A stretch of DNA of 64,000 nt from Phreatobacter sp. (GCF_016793595.1 NZ_JAEULY010000004.1:372001-436000); one strand, 5' to 3'. Shown: positions 35,218-44,949, counted from the stretch's first letter. Notes: generated from the letters alone by a model not told the origin. Translations and numbers: made by a program.

Positions 35218-36234
35218 CTAGCCGACCTTCACCACCAGCTTGCCGAAGTTCCGGCCCTTCAGCAGACCGATGAAGGCCTCGGGCGCCTTGTCGAGGCCAT
35301 CGACCACGTCCTCGCGGTACTTGACCTTGCCCTCGCGAATCCACTGGCTCATGTCGGTGAAAAAGGCCTTCGACTGGTCGGCGAAGTCGCGGACGATGAA
35401 GCCACGCAGGTTGAGCCGCTTGGTCAGGACATCGCGCATCAACAGCGGCAGGCGGTCCGGTCCGTCCGGCAGCGAGGTGGCGTTATACTGGGCGATGACG
35501 CCGCAGACCGGGACGCGGGCGAAGAAATTGAGCAGCGGGAGCACCGCGTCGAAGACGTGGCCGCCGACATTCTCGAAATAGACGTCGATACCGTCCGGGC
35601 AGGCCTTCTTGAGGTCGGCGGCGAACGTCGGCGAGCGGTGGTCGAGGCCGACATCGAAGCCGAACTCCTCGGTCAGCGCCTTGACCTTGTCCGCGCCGCC
35701 GGCAATGCCGACCGCGCGAGCGCCCTTGATCTTCGCGATCTGGCCGACCGCCGAGCCGACCGGTCCGGTGGCGGCCGCGACGACGACGGTCTCGCCAGGC
35801 TTCGGCTGGCCGATCGTGAGCAGGCCGGTATAGGCGGTCATGCCGGGCATGCCGAGAACACCAACGGCGGTGGAGATCGGCGCGGCGGTCGGGTCGACCT
35901 TGCGCAGGTCCTTGGCGTCGGCCACGGCATGGCTCTGCCAGCCGGAATGGGACAGCACGATGTCGCCCGGCCGGAACCGCTCGCTGTTGGAGGCGACGAC
36001 CTCGGCGACCGTGCCGCCCTCCATGACGCCGCCAATCGGCACCGGCGCGGCATAGGACTTCGCATCGCTCATGCGCCCGCGCATATAGGGGTCCAGCGAA
36101 AGGTAGCGGATCTTGAGAAGCACCTGATCAGGACCGGGCGCGGGCAATTGCGTATCGACGATGGAGAAATTCGCGGCGGTGGGCTCGCCGTGGGGACGGC
36201 TGGCGAGAAGAACCTGTCGGCTGGTCGTGGTCAT
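35218..36234 (-). CDS. NADP-dependent oxidoreductase, MDR superfamily (leukotriene B4 dehydrogenase/CurA-like)
   Basis: 338-residue zinc-free medium-chain reductase of the prostaglandin reductase/CurA group, which reduces activated double bonds with NADPH. Family marks are YLSLDPYMRGRM, the nucleotide loop AATGPVGSAVGQIAK (about 150-164), and DVYFENVGG. The C-terminal LNLRGFIV and GKNFGKLVVKV-like end are typical. GGGAGG is 7 nt upstream of the ATG at 36234. No operon partners. Confidence 0.9.
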   Translation of the reverse strand: MTTTSRQVLLASRPHGEPTAANFSIVDTQLPAPGPDQVLLKIRYLSLDPYMRGRMSDAKSYAAPVPIGGVMEGGTVAEVVASNSERFRPGDIVLSHSGWQSHAVADAKDLRKVDPTAAPISTAVGVLGMPGMTAYTGLLTIGQPKPGETVVVAAATGPVGSAVGQIAKIKGARAVGIAGGADKVKALTEEFGFDVGLDHRSPTFAADLKKACPDGIDVYFENVGGHVFDAVLPLLNFFARVPVCGVIAQYNATSLPDGPDRLPLLMRDVLTKRLNLRGFIVRDFADQSKAFFTDMSQWIREGKVKYREDVVDGLDKAPEAFIGLLKGRNFGKLVVKVG

Positions 36235-36506
36235 TGGACACCTCCCGAAGCGCCGCGAAACCATGGCCGCAGCTTCGACGCTTCAAGTAACGGCCGGCGG
36301 CGCATGTCGCAATCGGTCCGAGCGGCCGCACAACGCCGCCATGCTCACCGGTTGGCCCTTCCCCATGGAAACACAAGCGGTAGCGGGCGGCCGCACCTTG
36401 GCTAGACTTGGAAGAATTTCACCCGGTTCAGTGGTTTTTGGAGAAATTCTCGACAAGACTAGTAATTATTCGCCGGCTGCGGAGAGCTAAATTTCATGTG
36501 CGGGCT
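36235..36506. other. Intergenic region between the MDR gene and the helicase promoter
   Basis: About 270 nt holding the MDR promoter on the minus strand. It contains an unusually A+T-rich patch (near 36410-36495) for this genome. I see no gene or clear structure. Confidence 0.35.
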
Positions 36507-36705
36507 TGACGCGCCCATGGGCTTACCGCATGTATGATGCAATCATCGTCGTGACTGCGCTGCGCCGCCTCAAGTTTTGTACCGGGCGTCGACAACCGGA
36601 GATCCGGTGCGACAACTCCGTCTGATCCGCCCGGCGCGCGGTTCGTGACTTCGAGCTGGAGGACGCCAAGGGGGCGTATCCGGTAGGACCGAAAGACCAA
36701 CTTTC
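36507..36705 (+). promoter_or_regulatory. Putative promoter and long 5' leader of the DEAD-box helicase gene
   Basis: TTGACG near 36507 and TATGAT near 36534 form a sub-optimal promoter (spacing about 21 nt). Transcription from here would give a leader of roughly 160 nt before the TTG start. Long 5' leaders are typical of cold-shock helicase and csp mRNAs. The leader has several short G+C stems but no recognised riboswitch. Confidence 0.35.
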
Positions 36706-37911
36706 TTGAACAATCAGACTTTTGCAGAGCTCGGGTTGGCCGAGCCGCTTCTGCGTTCTCTCTCCGACGCGAACTTCGTACGCCCGACGCCGATCCAGGC
36801 CAAGGCCATCCCCCATCTTCTCGACGACTACGATCTCATCGGCATCGCCCAGACCGGCACCGGCAAGACCGCGGCCTTCGCCCTGCCGATTCTGCACCAC
36901 ATGCTGGACGAGGCCGTCAGGATGCCGGCCAAGGGCGTGCGCGCCCTCGTGCTCGCCCCGACGCGCGAACTGGCGCTGCAGATCTTCGACAATGTCGAGC
37001 GGCTGTCGAAGCACACCAAGCTGCGACATGCCGTGATCTTCGGCGGTGTCGGCCAGAACCCGCAGGTTCAGGCGCTGGCGCGCGGCATCGACATGCTGGT
37101 GGCCACCCCCGGCCGGCTGCTGGACCTGATGAACCAGGGCCTCGTGCGCCTCGACACGGTCACCCACCTCGTCCTCGACGAGGCCGACCGCATGCTCGAT
37201 ATGGGCTTCATCCACGACGTCAAGAAGATCATCGCGAAGCTGCCCGAGCAGCGCCAGTCGATGCTGTTCTCGGCGACCATGCCCAAGGAAGTCGCCAAGC
37301 TCGCCCGCGACATGCTGTGGGAGCCGATGCGCGTCGAGGTAACGCCGGAAGTCGTCACCGTCGAGGCCATCGAGCAGCACGTCTTCCACGTGCAGCAGCC
37401 CGACAAGAAGGCGCTCCTTGAAAAGCTGCTGGACGATCCGGCGCTGGCCCGCGTGGTGGTCTTCACCCGCACCAAGCACGGCGCCAACAAACTGGCCGGC
37501 CAGCTCGCCAAGAGCGGCCATTCGGCCGATGCGATCCACGGCAACAAGAGCCAGAACGCCCGCCAGCGGGCGCTCGCGGCCTTCAAGACCGGCGATTGCC
37601 GCGTGCTGGTGGCGACGGACCTGTTCGCCCGCGGCATCGACGTGGCCGAGGTGACGCACGTCATCAACTACGAGCTGCCGAACGAGCCCGAAAGCTATGT
37701 CCACCGCATCGGCCGCACCGGCCGGGCCGGACGGACCGGCATCGCCTATGCCTTCTGCGACCCGAGCGAGCGCTCCTACCTCACCGCCATCGAGCGGCTG
37801 ACGCGGGTGCCGCTCTCCGTGGTCGGCTCCCCCCTGCCCGCCGGGGCCCGCGGCGATGCACGCCCGCCCCAGCGTCAACAGCGTCCTCAGCCCCGGCGAC
37901 GGGCTGCCTGA
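36706..37911 (+). CDS. DEAD-box ATP-dependent RNA helicase (RhlE-like)
   Basis: 401-residue helicase with all core motifs: Q-motif TPIQAKAIP, Walker A AQTGTGKT (about 47-54), PTRELA, DEAD in LDEADRMLDMGF (about 155), SAT, and motif VI HRIGRTGRAGRTG (about 335). The short basic Gln/Arg/Pro tail is RhlE-like. It unwinds structured RNA in ribosome assembly and mRNA turnover. The likely start is TTG 36706, giving MNNQTFAELGL, the family's usual beginning, though its ribosome binding site is weak. A CspA gene follows 36 nt later, suggesting a cold-shock unit. Confidence 0.92.
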   Translation: MNNQTFAELGLAEPLLRSLSDANFVRPTPIQAKAIPHLLDDYDLIGIAQTGTGKTAAFALPILHHMLDEAVRMPAKGVRALVLAPTRELALQIFDNVERLSKHTKLRHAVIFGGVGQNPQVQALARGIDMLVATPGRLLDLMNQGLVRLDTVTHLVLDEADRMLDMGFIHDVKKIIAKLPEQRQSMLFSATMPKEVAKLARDMLWEPMRVEVTPEVVTVEAIEQHVFHVQQPDKKALLEKLLDDPALARVVVFTRTKHGANKLAGQLAKSGHSADAIHGNKSQNARQRALAAFKTGDCRVLVATDLFARGIDVAEVTHVINYELPNEPESYVHRIGRTGRAGRTGIAYAFCDPSERSYLTAIERLTRVPLSVVGSPLPAGARGDARPPQRQQRPQPRRRAA

Positions 37912-37947
37912 CACCTCCCTCCACCGCCAAACATCGAGGAGCATTCC

Positions 37948-38157
37948 ATGGCGACCGGGACCGTTAAGTGGTTCAACCCCCAGAAGGGCTACGGCTTCAT
38001 CCAGCCGTCCGACGGCGGCAAGGACGTGTTCGTCCACATCTCCGCCGTTCAGCGCGCCGGTCTCAACGACCTGCGTGAGGGCGAGCAGGTGTCGTACGAG
38101 CTCGCGACTGACCGCCGCACCGGCAAGCAGTCGGCCGACGAGCTCAAGCTGGCCTGA
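37948..38157 (+). CDS. Cold-shock protein, CspA family
   Basis: 69-residue single OB-fold RNA chaperone. RNP1 (KGYGFIQP) and RNP2 (VFVHIS) are intact, and the protein begins [17 protein letters not shown] as expected. GAGGAG lies 6 nt before the ATG. It sits 36 nt after the DEAD-box helicase and may be co-transcribed with it or have its own leader. Confidence 0.95.
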   Translation: MATGTVKWFNPQKGYGFIQPSDGGKDVFVHISAVQRAGLNDLREGEQVSYELATDRRTGKQSADELKLA

Positions 38158-38171
38158 TCAAACCCGATCGT

Positions 38172-38189
38172 GGCGCCGTTCGCGGCGCC
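38172..38189 (+). terminator. Hairpin downstream of the cspA-like gene
   Basis: Seven-bp perfect stem GGCGCCG / CGGCGCC with a TTCG tetraloop, 14 nt past the stop. No run of U follows. Confidence 0.45.
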
Positions 38190-38256
38190 GCTTCGATCCC
38201 AAGAGCGCTTCCGCCCTTCCACGAATGGCGGAAACACTCTGATCTATTGATATGAC

Positions 38257-38305
38257 GCACCTTCTCAACGCGAACCGATATCCATTTCGCGCGAAGGTGC
38301 TCTAG
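38257..38305. repeat. RIME-like intergenic palindrome, copy 2
   Basis: Same architecture as the copy at 8274: outer arms GCACCTTC (38257-38264) and GAAGGTGC (38293-38300), inner arms GCGAA and TTCGC, and a GCTCTAG tail. Compensatory changes in both arms relative to copy 1 preserve pairing. The CTAG tail supplies the TAG stop of the minus-strand gene at 38302. Confidence 0.7.
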
Positions 38306-38607
38306 TGCACCGTTGCGGTGGCGCTCGCCAATCCGGCGCCGATCTGTTCGAGGACGACGATCTCAGGATCCTCGTCCTCGAGCGAAGGCGATACCGAGAG
38401 AAGCAGGACGCCCGGCCGCCGCGCCGCGATGAATTTTGCCACGACGCGGCCCTGTTCGACCGTATCGAGGTAGTGGACGTCCTCGGCGATCATGCGCGAG
38501 CCGCGCTGGACGAAGGACACGACCGCAAAGCGCGTGCCCCCGTGCGGACCGTCCTCGCCGGCCTCTCCCGCCGGTCGATATTGCAGCCATCCTTTGCCCC
38601 GAGGCAT
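38302..38607 (-). CDS. Hypothetical protein
   Basis: 101-residue soluble protein with a Gly/Arg-rich start (MPRGKGWLQYRPAGE), a central beta-rich part (TRFAVVSFVQRGSRMIAEDVHYLDT) and an acidic C-terminal segment (SPSLEDEDPEIVV). No family recognised. GGGAG precedes the ATG at 38607. Its stop codon lies inside the tail of a RIME-like repeat, so the C-terminus may have been reshaped by that element. Confidence 0.55.
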   Translation of the reverse strand: MPRGKGWLQYRPAGEAGEDGPHGGTRFAVVSFVQRGSRMIAEDVHYLDTVEQGRVVAKFIAARRPGVLLLSVSPSLEDEDPEIVVLEQIGAGLASATATVH

Positions 38608-38744
38608 GGGCGCTCCCGATTCTGACGCCGCATTGTCGCATGAACCGGACAGGCTGGGATCGGTCTTTGCCCCGACGTGTTGTCGCTTAAGGGAAAGACC
38701 GGGTAGGCAGCTGATCAACGCCGCCCACCTGGACCCGAAGGCGG

Positions 38745-41693
38745 TCACATCACGTGACGCTGCTTCCACTCGCGCATGGCTGCCGCATCGCGCGGCGTGA
38801 CGTCGGGATAGTCGGCGTCGGCAGTGGCGGGATCGAAATACTTCCAGGAACGGGCGCATTTGATGCCGGACGCCTTCACCGGAACCACCGCGACGCCTTT
38901 GGTGTCCTCCGCGCGGAAGGCTTCCGCCGGTCCCTCGCCCGCGATGACCGTCGCGCCCGATGTGATCGCCACCTCGGCGAGGTCGATACCGTCGAGCGCC
39001 GTCTTGAGGTCGGCATCCCCGACATAAACCACCGGCGCGGCCTCCAGCGACGAACCCATGCGCTTCGCCGCGCGTTCCACTTCCAGCGCGCCGGTGACGA
39101 CGCGCCGGACCTTGCGGACCTTTTCCCATTTCGCGTCGAGAGCCGGGTCGAGCCAGGCGGCGTCAGCAGTGTAGAAGCCGGCGAGATGCACCGACCCGTC
39201 GCGGCCGTAGCGGTCCCACCAGGCCTCTTCCGTCGTGAACGAGAGAATCGGAGCGAGCCAGGTCGTCACCGCCCTGAAGACCTCCTCGATCACCGCCAGC
39301 GTCGCCTTGCGCTCGGTCGAGGAGACGGGATCGCAGTAGAGACGGTCCTTGCGGATGTCGAAGTAGAAGGCGGAGAGATCGACGTTCATGAACTGCGTCA
39401 GCAGCGCGAAGACCTTCTTGTAGTCATAGGTCCGATAGGCCTCCTGGACATCCGGCGACAGCTCCGCCAGCCGGTGCAGCATCAGCCGCTCCAGTTCGGG
39501 CAGATCCGCGACCGCCGGCAGGGCCGAACCGTCGTGATGGGCGAGCGCGCCCAGCATCCAGCGGATCGTGTTGCGCAGCTTGCGATAGGCGTCGGAGGTG
39601 GTCTGAAGGATTTCCTTGCCGATCCGGAGATCGTCGGAATAGTCGGAAGCCGCCACCCACAGGCGCAGGATGTCCGCACCCGACTGCTTGATCACATCCT
39701 GCGGGGCAACGGTGTTGCCGAGCGACTTCGACATCTTGCGGCCGTCGCCGTCGAGCACGAAACCATGGGTCAGCACGACGTCGTAGGGCGCGCGGCCGCG
39801 CGTGCCGCAGCTCTCCAGCAGCGAGGAATGGAACCAGCCGCGATGCTGGTCGGAGCCTTCCAGATACATGACCGTATCCGCACCGCCGTCGATCTTGCGC
39901 TTCAGGCCCGCGAAGTTCGGGAAATCCTGCGGCCTCTCCAGCGTGAAGGCATGGGTGGAGCCGGAATCGAACCAGACGTCGAGGACGTCATCGACCTTGT
40001 CCCAATCCGAGGACTGGTACTGCGGACCCAAAAACCGTTCCTTGGCTCCGGTCTTGAACCAGGCGTCGGCACCCTCCTGCCGGAAGGCCTCGTTGATGCG
40101 CAGATTGACTGCCTCGTCCTTGAGGATTTCACCGGTATCGCGATTGACGAAGACAGCAATAGGCACGCCCCAGGCGCGCTGGCGCGACACCACCCAGTCC
40201 GGGCGGTTCTCGATCATGCCGCGGATGCGGTTCTCGCCGGATTCCGGCACCCACTGCGTGTCGGAGATGGCCTTCAGCGCGCGCTGGCGCAGCGTCTTGC
40301 CGTCCTCCGCATAGGGCTTGTCCATGGCGATGAACCACTGGGGCGTATTGCGGAAGATCACCGGCTTCTTCGAGCGCCAGGAATGCGGGTACTGGTGCTT
40401 CAGGCGGCCGCGCGCGACCAGCGCGCCGGCAGCGACCAGCGCGTCGATGACGGCCTGATTGGCGTCGCCCTTGTCGCCCTTGTCGGTGATGACCTGACGG
40501 CCCTCGAAGCCCGGCGCTTCCTTGGTGAAGCGGCCGTCGCCGTCAACGGTATAGGGGATACGGGTCTCGATGCCCCGCTCGGCCAGCACGCGGCCATTCG
40601 CCATCCAGATGTCGAAGTCCTCGCGGCCGTGGCCCGGCGCGGTGTGGACGAAGCCGGTGCCGGCATCGTCGGTGACGTGGTCGCCGTCGAGAAGCGGCAC
40701 GTCGAAATCGTAGCCCTGCCCACGCAGGGGATGAGCGGCGGTGAGGCCGGCCAGTTCCGAGGCAGGCACGTCGCGGACGCGCTCGAACGCCTCGACCTTG
40801 GCCGATTTGAACACGTCGGCGGCCAGCTTGTCGGCGAGGACATAGGTCGCACCGGCCTTGGCCCAGTTGTTCTCGGCGGCCTGCGTGACACGATAGAGGC
40901 CGTAGGGGATACGGCTGGAGAACGAGATCGCGCGGTTGCCGGGCATCGTCCACGGCGTGGTGGTCCAGATGACGACGGCCGCATCGAGGCCCGCCACCGG
41001 AAACGCCACCCAGACCATGTCGCTCTGGTAATCGTGATACTCGACCTCGGCTTCAGCCAGCGCCGTCTTCTCGACCACCGACCACATGACCGGCTTCGAG
41101 CCGCGATAGAGCTGGTCGCTCGCCGCGAACTTCATCAGCTCCTCGGCGATCTGCGCCTCGGCGTGGAAGGTCATGGTCTGGTAGGGGTTGGCCCAGTCGC
41201 CGACGACGCCGAGACGCTTGAACTCCTCCCGCTGCACGTTCAGCCAGCGGGTGGCGAAGGCGCGGCATTCCTGCCGGAACTCGACGACATCAACGTCGTC
41301 CTTGTTCTTGCCCTTGGCCCGGTATTCCTCCTCGATCTTCCACTCGATCGGCAGGCCGTGGCAGTCCCAGCCGGGCACGTAGTCACTGTCGAAGCCGAGC
41401 ATCTGCTGCGACTTCGTCACCATGTCCTTGAGGATCTTGTTGAGCGCGTGGCCGATATGGAGGTGGCCATTGGCGTAAGGAGGGCCATCATGCAGCACGA
41501 AACGGTCGCGGCCCTTGGCCTCGCGGCGCAGGCGCCCGTAGAGGCTCATGTCCTCCCATGCCTTCAGGATTTGCGGCTCCTTCTCGGGCAGGCCGGCGCG
41601 CATCGGGAACGGCGTCTCGGGCAGGAGCAGGGTCTTGGAATAGTCGAATGCCTCGGCGGTTTCGGGCGAGGCGGTGCTGGTCTTGTCGGACAT
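38745..41693 (-). CDS. ileS: Isoleucyl-tRNA synthetase
   Basis: 982-residue class I synthetase charging tRNA-Ile. The HIGH motif is in [11 protein letters not shown] (about residue 58), the editing (CP1) domain spans about 190-400 with [11 protein letters not shown], and KMSKS is in [11 protein letters not shown]. The C-terminal end retains only one Cys (IKCARSW) of the zinc site of E. coli IleRS; the second CxxC is replaced by charged residues. The start at 41693 ([10 protein letters not shown]) is preferred; an ATG at 41720 is in frame. Both lack a strong ribosome binding site. Confidence 0.96.
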   Translation of the reverse strand: MSDKTSTASPETAEAFDYSKTLLLPETPFPMRAGLPEKEPQILKAWEDMSLYGRLRREAKGRDRFVLHDGPPYANGHLHIGHALNKILKDMVTKSQQMLGFDSDYVPGWDCHGLPIEWKIEEEYRAKGKNKDDVDVVEFRQECRAFATRWLNVQREEFKRLGVVGDWANPYQTMTFHAEAQIAEELMKFAASDQLYRGSKPVMWSVVEKTALAEAEVEYHDYQSDMVWVAFPVAGLDAAVVIWTTTPWTMPGNRAISFSSRIPYGLYRVTQAAENNWAKAGATYVLADKLAADVFKSAKVEAFERVRDVPASELAGLTAAHPLRGQGYDFDVPLLDGDHVTDDAGTGFVHTAPGHGREDFDIWMANGRVLAERGIETRIPYTVDGDGRFTKEAPGFEGRQVITDKGDKGDANQAVIDALVAAGALVARGRLKHQYPHSWRSKKPVIFRNTPQWFIAMDKPYAEDGKTLRQRALKAISDTQWVPESGENRIRGMIENRPDWVVSRQRAWGVPIAVFVNRDTGEILKDEAVNLRINEAFRQEGADAWFKTGAKERFLGPQYQSSDWDKVDDVLDVWFDSGSTHAFTLERPQDFPNFAGLKRKIDGGADTVMYLEGSDQHRGWFHSSLLESCGTRGRAPYDVVLTHGFVLDGDGRKMSKSLGNTVAPQDVIKQSGADILRLWVAASDYSDDLRIGKEILQTTSDAYRKLRNTIRWMLGALAHHDGSALPAVADLPELERLMLHRLAELSPDVQEAYRTYDYKKVFALLTQFMNVDLSAFYFDIRKDRLYCDPVSSTERKATLAVIEEVFRAVTTWLAPILSFTTEEAWWDRYGRDGSVHLAGFYTADAAWLDPALDAKWEKVRKVRRVVTGALEVERAAKRMGSSLEAAPVVYVGDADLKTALDGIDLAEVAITSGATVIAGEGPAEAFRAEDTKGVAVVPVKASGIKCARSWKYFDPATADADYPDVTPRDAAAMREWKQRHVM

Positions 41694-41847
41694 GGGATGA
41701 TCGGCCGGAACTGGCGGCATTCACGGCCGCAGGCTTCAAGGGCGGGTTGTCGGGACCCCGGACCTCCGGGCGCGCGCGATCAGGCGCGGCCTTCAGGAGG
41801 CCGGGCCGGTAATTCGCGAACAGGAGCGGATGGCGCGCATGGCGTCT

Positions 41848-41876
41848 CTTTAGGGGGAAGATCGCCCGAAAGGCAA
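41848..41876 (-). promoter_or_regulatory. Candidate ileS promoter
   Basis: On the minus strand TTGCCT (41876-41871), 17 nt, then CTAAAG (41853-41848), about 155 nt upstream of the ileS start. This is a plausible but imperfect sigma-70 site. Confidence 0.35.
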
Positions 41877-41889
41877 GGGCGCAAAGGCG

Positions 41890-42666
41890 TCAGCGGCTCG
41901 CAACCACGTCCGCGAAGGTCTCAAGGTCGGCTCGCGCAAGCGGCCCGGCCTTCGCCGCCGCCGCCCGGACCAATTCCAGAAGCGCGTCTCGCTCGGGGGT
42001 CGGCAGCGAGCCCGCCACCCGCGGCCCCGTCTCGCGGAGGGCGACCGTAATCCGATCGACCGCCTCGCCCGCGAGCGCGCCTGCCGCAATGGCCCGCAGC
42101 GGACCGTTGAACTGCTCGACAAGCTGGCCGCGCAGCTGTTCGGCGCCGACGCGGGACTCGGCGAAAGCGAGGCCCGGCAGCTGCCCCTGCAGGGCCTCGG
42201 CATTGGCCTGAAGCAGCGCCGCCGAGCAGCGGATCATGAAATCGATGCCTTCCAGGATTTCAGGCCAGAATCCGTCACCGGATGCTCCCGCCGCTGCGGA
42301 ATCGGCTGCGAAATAGCGGGCAAGCACCGCCTGCCCGGACGAACAGGTGCGAAAGAGCGACGGCACGTCGCGCGCGCCGAAGCGCCTCGCCGGCGTGATG
42401 CCGATCCCATCCCAGATGGCGCGGAGCATCGGAGCGGTCGCGGGGTCGGCAAGCCGTGGCAGCTCACCTCTCGGCGCACCCGCCATGTAGCGATCGAACT
42501 CCAGCCGGGCCCGGCGAGCAGGATCGTCCGCGTCGTGCATATGGCCGGCATGTCCGCCGGCAACGGGTGCGGCATCGTCGGCGGCGCAAACGGCCGAGCT
42601 GCCGGCGAGCCCCGCAAGAAGCGCCAGCAACGGCAGGGGCGTGCGCCATGTCGAAAATCCGGGCAT
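41890..42666 (-). CDS. Hypothetical exported protein
   Basis: 258-residue protein with a signal peptide (hydrophobic about residues 9-28, ending VCAAD), a short His/Asp/Gly-rich linker (GGHAGHMHDADD), then an Ala/Leu-rich, probably all-helical domain to the end. Two Cys (RTCSSGQ, IRCSAAL) may pair. No family recognised. GGAGCGGAG precedes the ATG at 42666. It is divergent from another small exported protein at 42868. Confidence 0.6.
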   Translation of the reverse strand: MPGFSTWRTPLPLLALLAGLAGSSAVCAADDAAPVAGGHAGHMHDADDPARRARLEFDRYMAGAPRGELPRLADPATAPMLRAIWDGIGITPARRFGARDVPSLFRTCSSGQAVLARYFAADSAAAGASGDGFWPEILEGIDFMIRCSAALLQANAEALQGQLPGLAFAESRVGAEQLRGQLVEQFNGPLRAIAAGALAGEAVDRITVALRETGPRVAGSLPTPERDALLELVRAAAAKAGPLARADLETFADVVASR

Positions 42667-42867
42667 CGGCTCCGCTCCGCGATGCGCCGGCCGAACTTGC
42701 CGGTTGCGTGTTTCCGCGCTGTTGTGCCTGTCGCCAAGGACTGGCGCAAGATGCCGGCGTTTCGCTGCCGGTCTGCCCGGTTGGCGGCATGGCGACAACC
42801 CGTCCGCGGCACAGGCTCGAAACAGGCAGCGGCGACAAGATGGGCCAGTTCCCCGTCCGGTGCTCCG

Positions 42868-43338
42868 ATGTTTCGCCTGAGCCTTCTCGCCCTTGCATTG
42901 ATGACCGCTGCCGCCGGCGCAACGCCCACGGTCCCCGCTGCCGCCATGCCGGATGAGCTGCATGGCACCTGGGGCCGGGATGCCGAAGCCTGCACCGACC
43001 CGGCGAGCCGGGGGCGGCTCAGGGTGGAAAGGCGGGCGGCGCAAATGTTCCACGCGACATGCACGTTCGACCGCATCCGCATCGTCGCCGACGGCATATT
43101 CGAGGGTCGCGGCCCCTGCGTCGAAGTGCAGGGCGGGCGGCGCTATCGCGGCGGAGTGTCGCTGATGGGGCTGGGCGACCGGATGATGGTCACCTTCCCC
43201 GGCAGCCAGATCGCCCACACCTACCAGCGCTGCACGCAGCCCATCCCCGTGCGCCAAAGCATGATCCCGAAAAGCGGGAACCGGTTTTCGGGATCATGCG
43301 CAAACAGGACGATGAACCGCGAATCCGATCCGGTCTGA
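42868..43338 (+). CDS. Hypothetical exported protein with repeat-derived C-terminus
   Basis: 156-residue protein with a signal peptide (about residues 1-27) and a small Cys-containing domain of about 100 residues (LHGTWGRDAEACTDP, FHATCTFDRIRIVADGIFEGRGPCVEV, YQRCTQPI), reminiscent of secreted lipocalin-like or META-type small domains but not assigned. The last 25 residues, from MIPKSGNRF on, are encoded by a RIME-like palindrome (43259-43299) that has replaced or extended the original C-terminus. Confidence 0.6.
   Translation: MFRLSLLALALMTAAAGATPTVPAAAMPDELHGTWGRDAEACTDPASRGRLRVERRAAQMFHATCTFDRIRIVADGIFEGRGPCVEVQGGRRYRGGVSLMGLGDRMMVTFPGSQIAHTYQRCTQPIPVRQSMIPKSGNRFSGSCANRTMNRESDPV
43259..43299. 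repeat. RIME-like palindrome inside a coding region, copy 3
   Basis: Perfect 15-bp arms, GCATGATCCCGAAAA (43259-43273) and its complement (43285-43299), around an 11-nt GCGGGAACCGG core. A degenerate relative is at 60508-60550. It lies in frame within the gene ending at 43338. Confidence 0.8.
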
Positions 43339-43363
43339 TCGGAGCGCATGTTAGGGCGGCGGA

Positions 43364-44938
43364 TTACTCCGCCGCCTCCGCGTAGGGCGCAGGCTTCGTC
43401 CAGCGCAGGATGGGCGTGCGGGCCGCCCGCGTCTCGTCGAGGCGGCGGCGCGGGGCGTGGTAGGGCGCGCCCTTGAACCGGTCGACCTCGCCACGCTTCG
43501 CCGACATGGCAAGGTCGCGCAGCGTCGCGATGAACAGGTCGAGGGAAGCCCGCGATTCCGACTCGGTCGGCTCGATGAGCATGGCCCCGTGGACGACCAG
43601 CGGGAAATACATGGTCATCGGGTGGTAGCCCTCGTCGATCATGGCCTTTGCGAAATCGAGGGTCGCGACGCCCGTGTTCTTGAGCCACTCGTCGTCGAAC
43701 AGCGCCTCGTGCATGCAGGGCTGGTCGCCGAAGGACAGGCTCATCAGGTCCGAGAGCGAGGCGCGGATGTAGTTGGCGTTGAGCACGGCATCCTCGGACG
43801 CCTGCTTCATGCCGTCGGCGCCGTGGCTGAGCATGTAGGCAAGGGCCCGGGTGAACATGCCCATCTGGCCGTGGAAGGCCGACATGCGGCCGAAAGGCTG
43901 CTCGCCGTCCTGAAGTTTTCCACCTTCCTCGACGAGAGAATAGCCCTTGCCGACGCGCACGAAGGGATAGGGCACGAAGGCCGCCAGCCGCTCCGACAAC
44001 ACGACAGGCCCCGCACCCGGTCCGCCGCCGCCATGGGGCGTCGAGAAGGTCTTGTGCAGGTTGATGTGCATGGCATCGACGCCGAGATCGCCCGGCCGCG
44101 CCTTGCCGACGATGGCGTTGAAGTTGGCGCCGTCGCAGTAGAAGTAGGAGCCGTTGTCGTGGATCGCCTTGGCGATCTCGACGATCTCCTTCTCGAAGAT
44201 GCCGCAGGTGTTCGGGTTGGTCAGCATGATCGCCGCGACATCCGGCGCCAGCGCCGCCTTCACGTCGGCGACATGCACGGTGCCATCGGCCTGCGCCGGC
44301 ACGGCCTTCACCTCGAAACCGATGAGGGCGGCCGTCGCCGGGTTGGTGCCATGGGCGGATTCCGGCACCAGCACCACCTTGCGATGGCCCTGGCCCTTCG
44401 CCTCCAGCGCGGCCTTGATCGCCATCATGCCGGCAAGCTCGCCATGGGCGCCGGCTTTCGGGCTCATCGCGACGGCGGGCATGCCGGTCAGCTCTTTGAG
44501 ATAATGCGCCAGCGTGTCGATCAGTTGCAGCGCGCCCTGCACGGTCGAGACCGGCTGGAGCGGGTGGATGTCGCCGAAGCCCGGCAGCCGCGCCATCTTC
44601 TCGTTGAGGCGGGCATTGTGCTTCATCGTGCAGGAGCCGAGCGGGAACAGCCCGGTGTCGATGCCGAAGTTCTTCGACGACAGACGCACGTAGTGGCGCA
44701 TGGCCTCTGGCTCGGCGAGGCCCGGCAGCCCGATGGGCTCCTTGCGGTCGAGCTTGCCGAGGCGGGACTTCGCCTTTTTCGGTTCCGGAATATCGACGCC
44801 GGTGACCTCGGGACGGCCGAACTCGAAGATCAGCGCCTCCTCGATCTGCAGCGCCTTGTTGCCGGTAAAGGTGCGGTGCGCGGAGGCGGAACCGGCTTCG
44901 CCGGCGGCGGTGGGACGACCCTGGTTGTTCATCGACAT
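43364..44938 (-). CDS. gcvPB: Glycine dehydrogenase (decarboxylating) subunit 2
   Basis: 524-residue PLP-binding half of the split glycine decarboxylase P-protein. The Schiff-base Lys is in NLHKTFSTPHGGGGPG, and PLGSCTMKHNARLNE and VPESAHGTNPATA are typical. With GcvPA it decarboxylates glycine and passes the aminomethyl group to GcvH. GAGGAG is 7 nt before the ATG. It is the last gene of the gcvT-gcvH-gcvPA-gcvPB operon, 11 nt after gcvPA. Confidence 0.95.
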   Translation of the reverse strand: MSMNNQGRPTAAGEAGSASAHRTFTGNKALQIEEALIFEFGRPEVTGVDIPEPKKAKSRLGKLDRKEPIGLPGLAEPEAMRHYVRLSSKNFGIDTGLFPLGSCTMKHNARLNEKMARLPGFGDIHPLQPVSTVQGALQLIDTLAHYLKELTGMPAVAMSPKAGAHGELAGMMAIKAALEAKGQGHRKVVLVPESAHGTNPATAALIGFEVKAVPAQADGTVHVADVKAALAPDVAAIMLTNPNTCGIFEKEIVEIAKAIHDNGSYFYCDGANFNAIVGKARPGDLGVDAMHINLHKTFSTPHGGGGPGAGPVVLSERLAAFVPYPFVRVGKGYSLVEEGGKLQDGEQPFGRMSAFHGQMGMFTRALAYMLSHGADGMKQASEDAVLNANYIRASLSDLMSLSFGDQPCMHEALFDDEWLKNTGVATLDFAKAMIDEGYHPMTMYFPLVVHGAMLIEPTESESRASLDLFIATLRDLAMSAKRGEVDRFKGAPYHAPRRRLDETRAARTPILRWTKPAPYAEAAE

Positions 44939-44949
44939 CGGTCCGCTCC

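Noticed and set aside
38754..42050. Very long plus-strand open frame opposite ileS
   Set aside because: It is the antisense shadow of ileS caused by high G+C; its Arg/Gly/His-rich translation matches no protein family.
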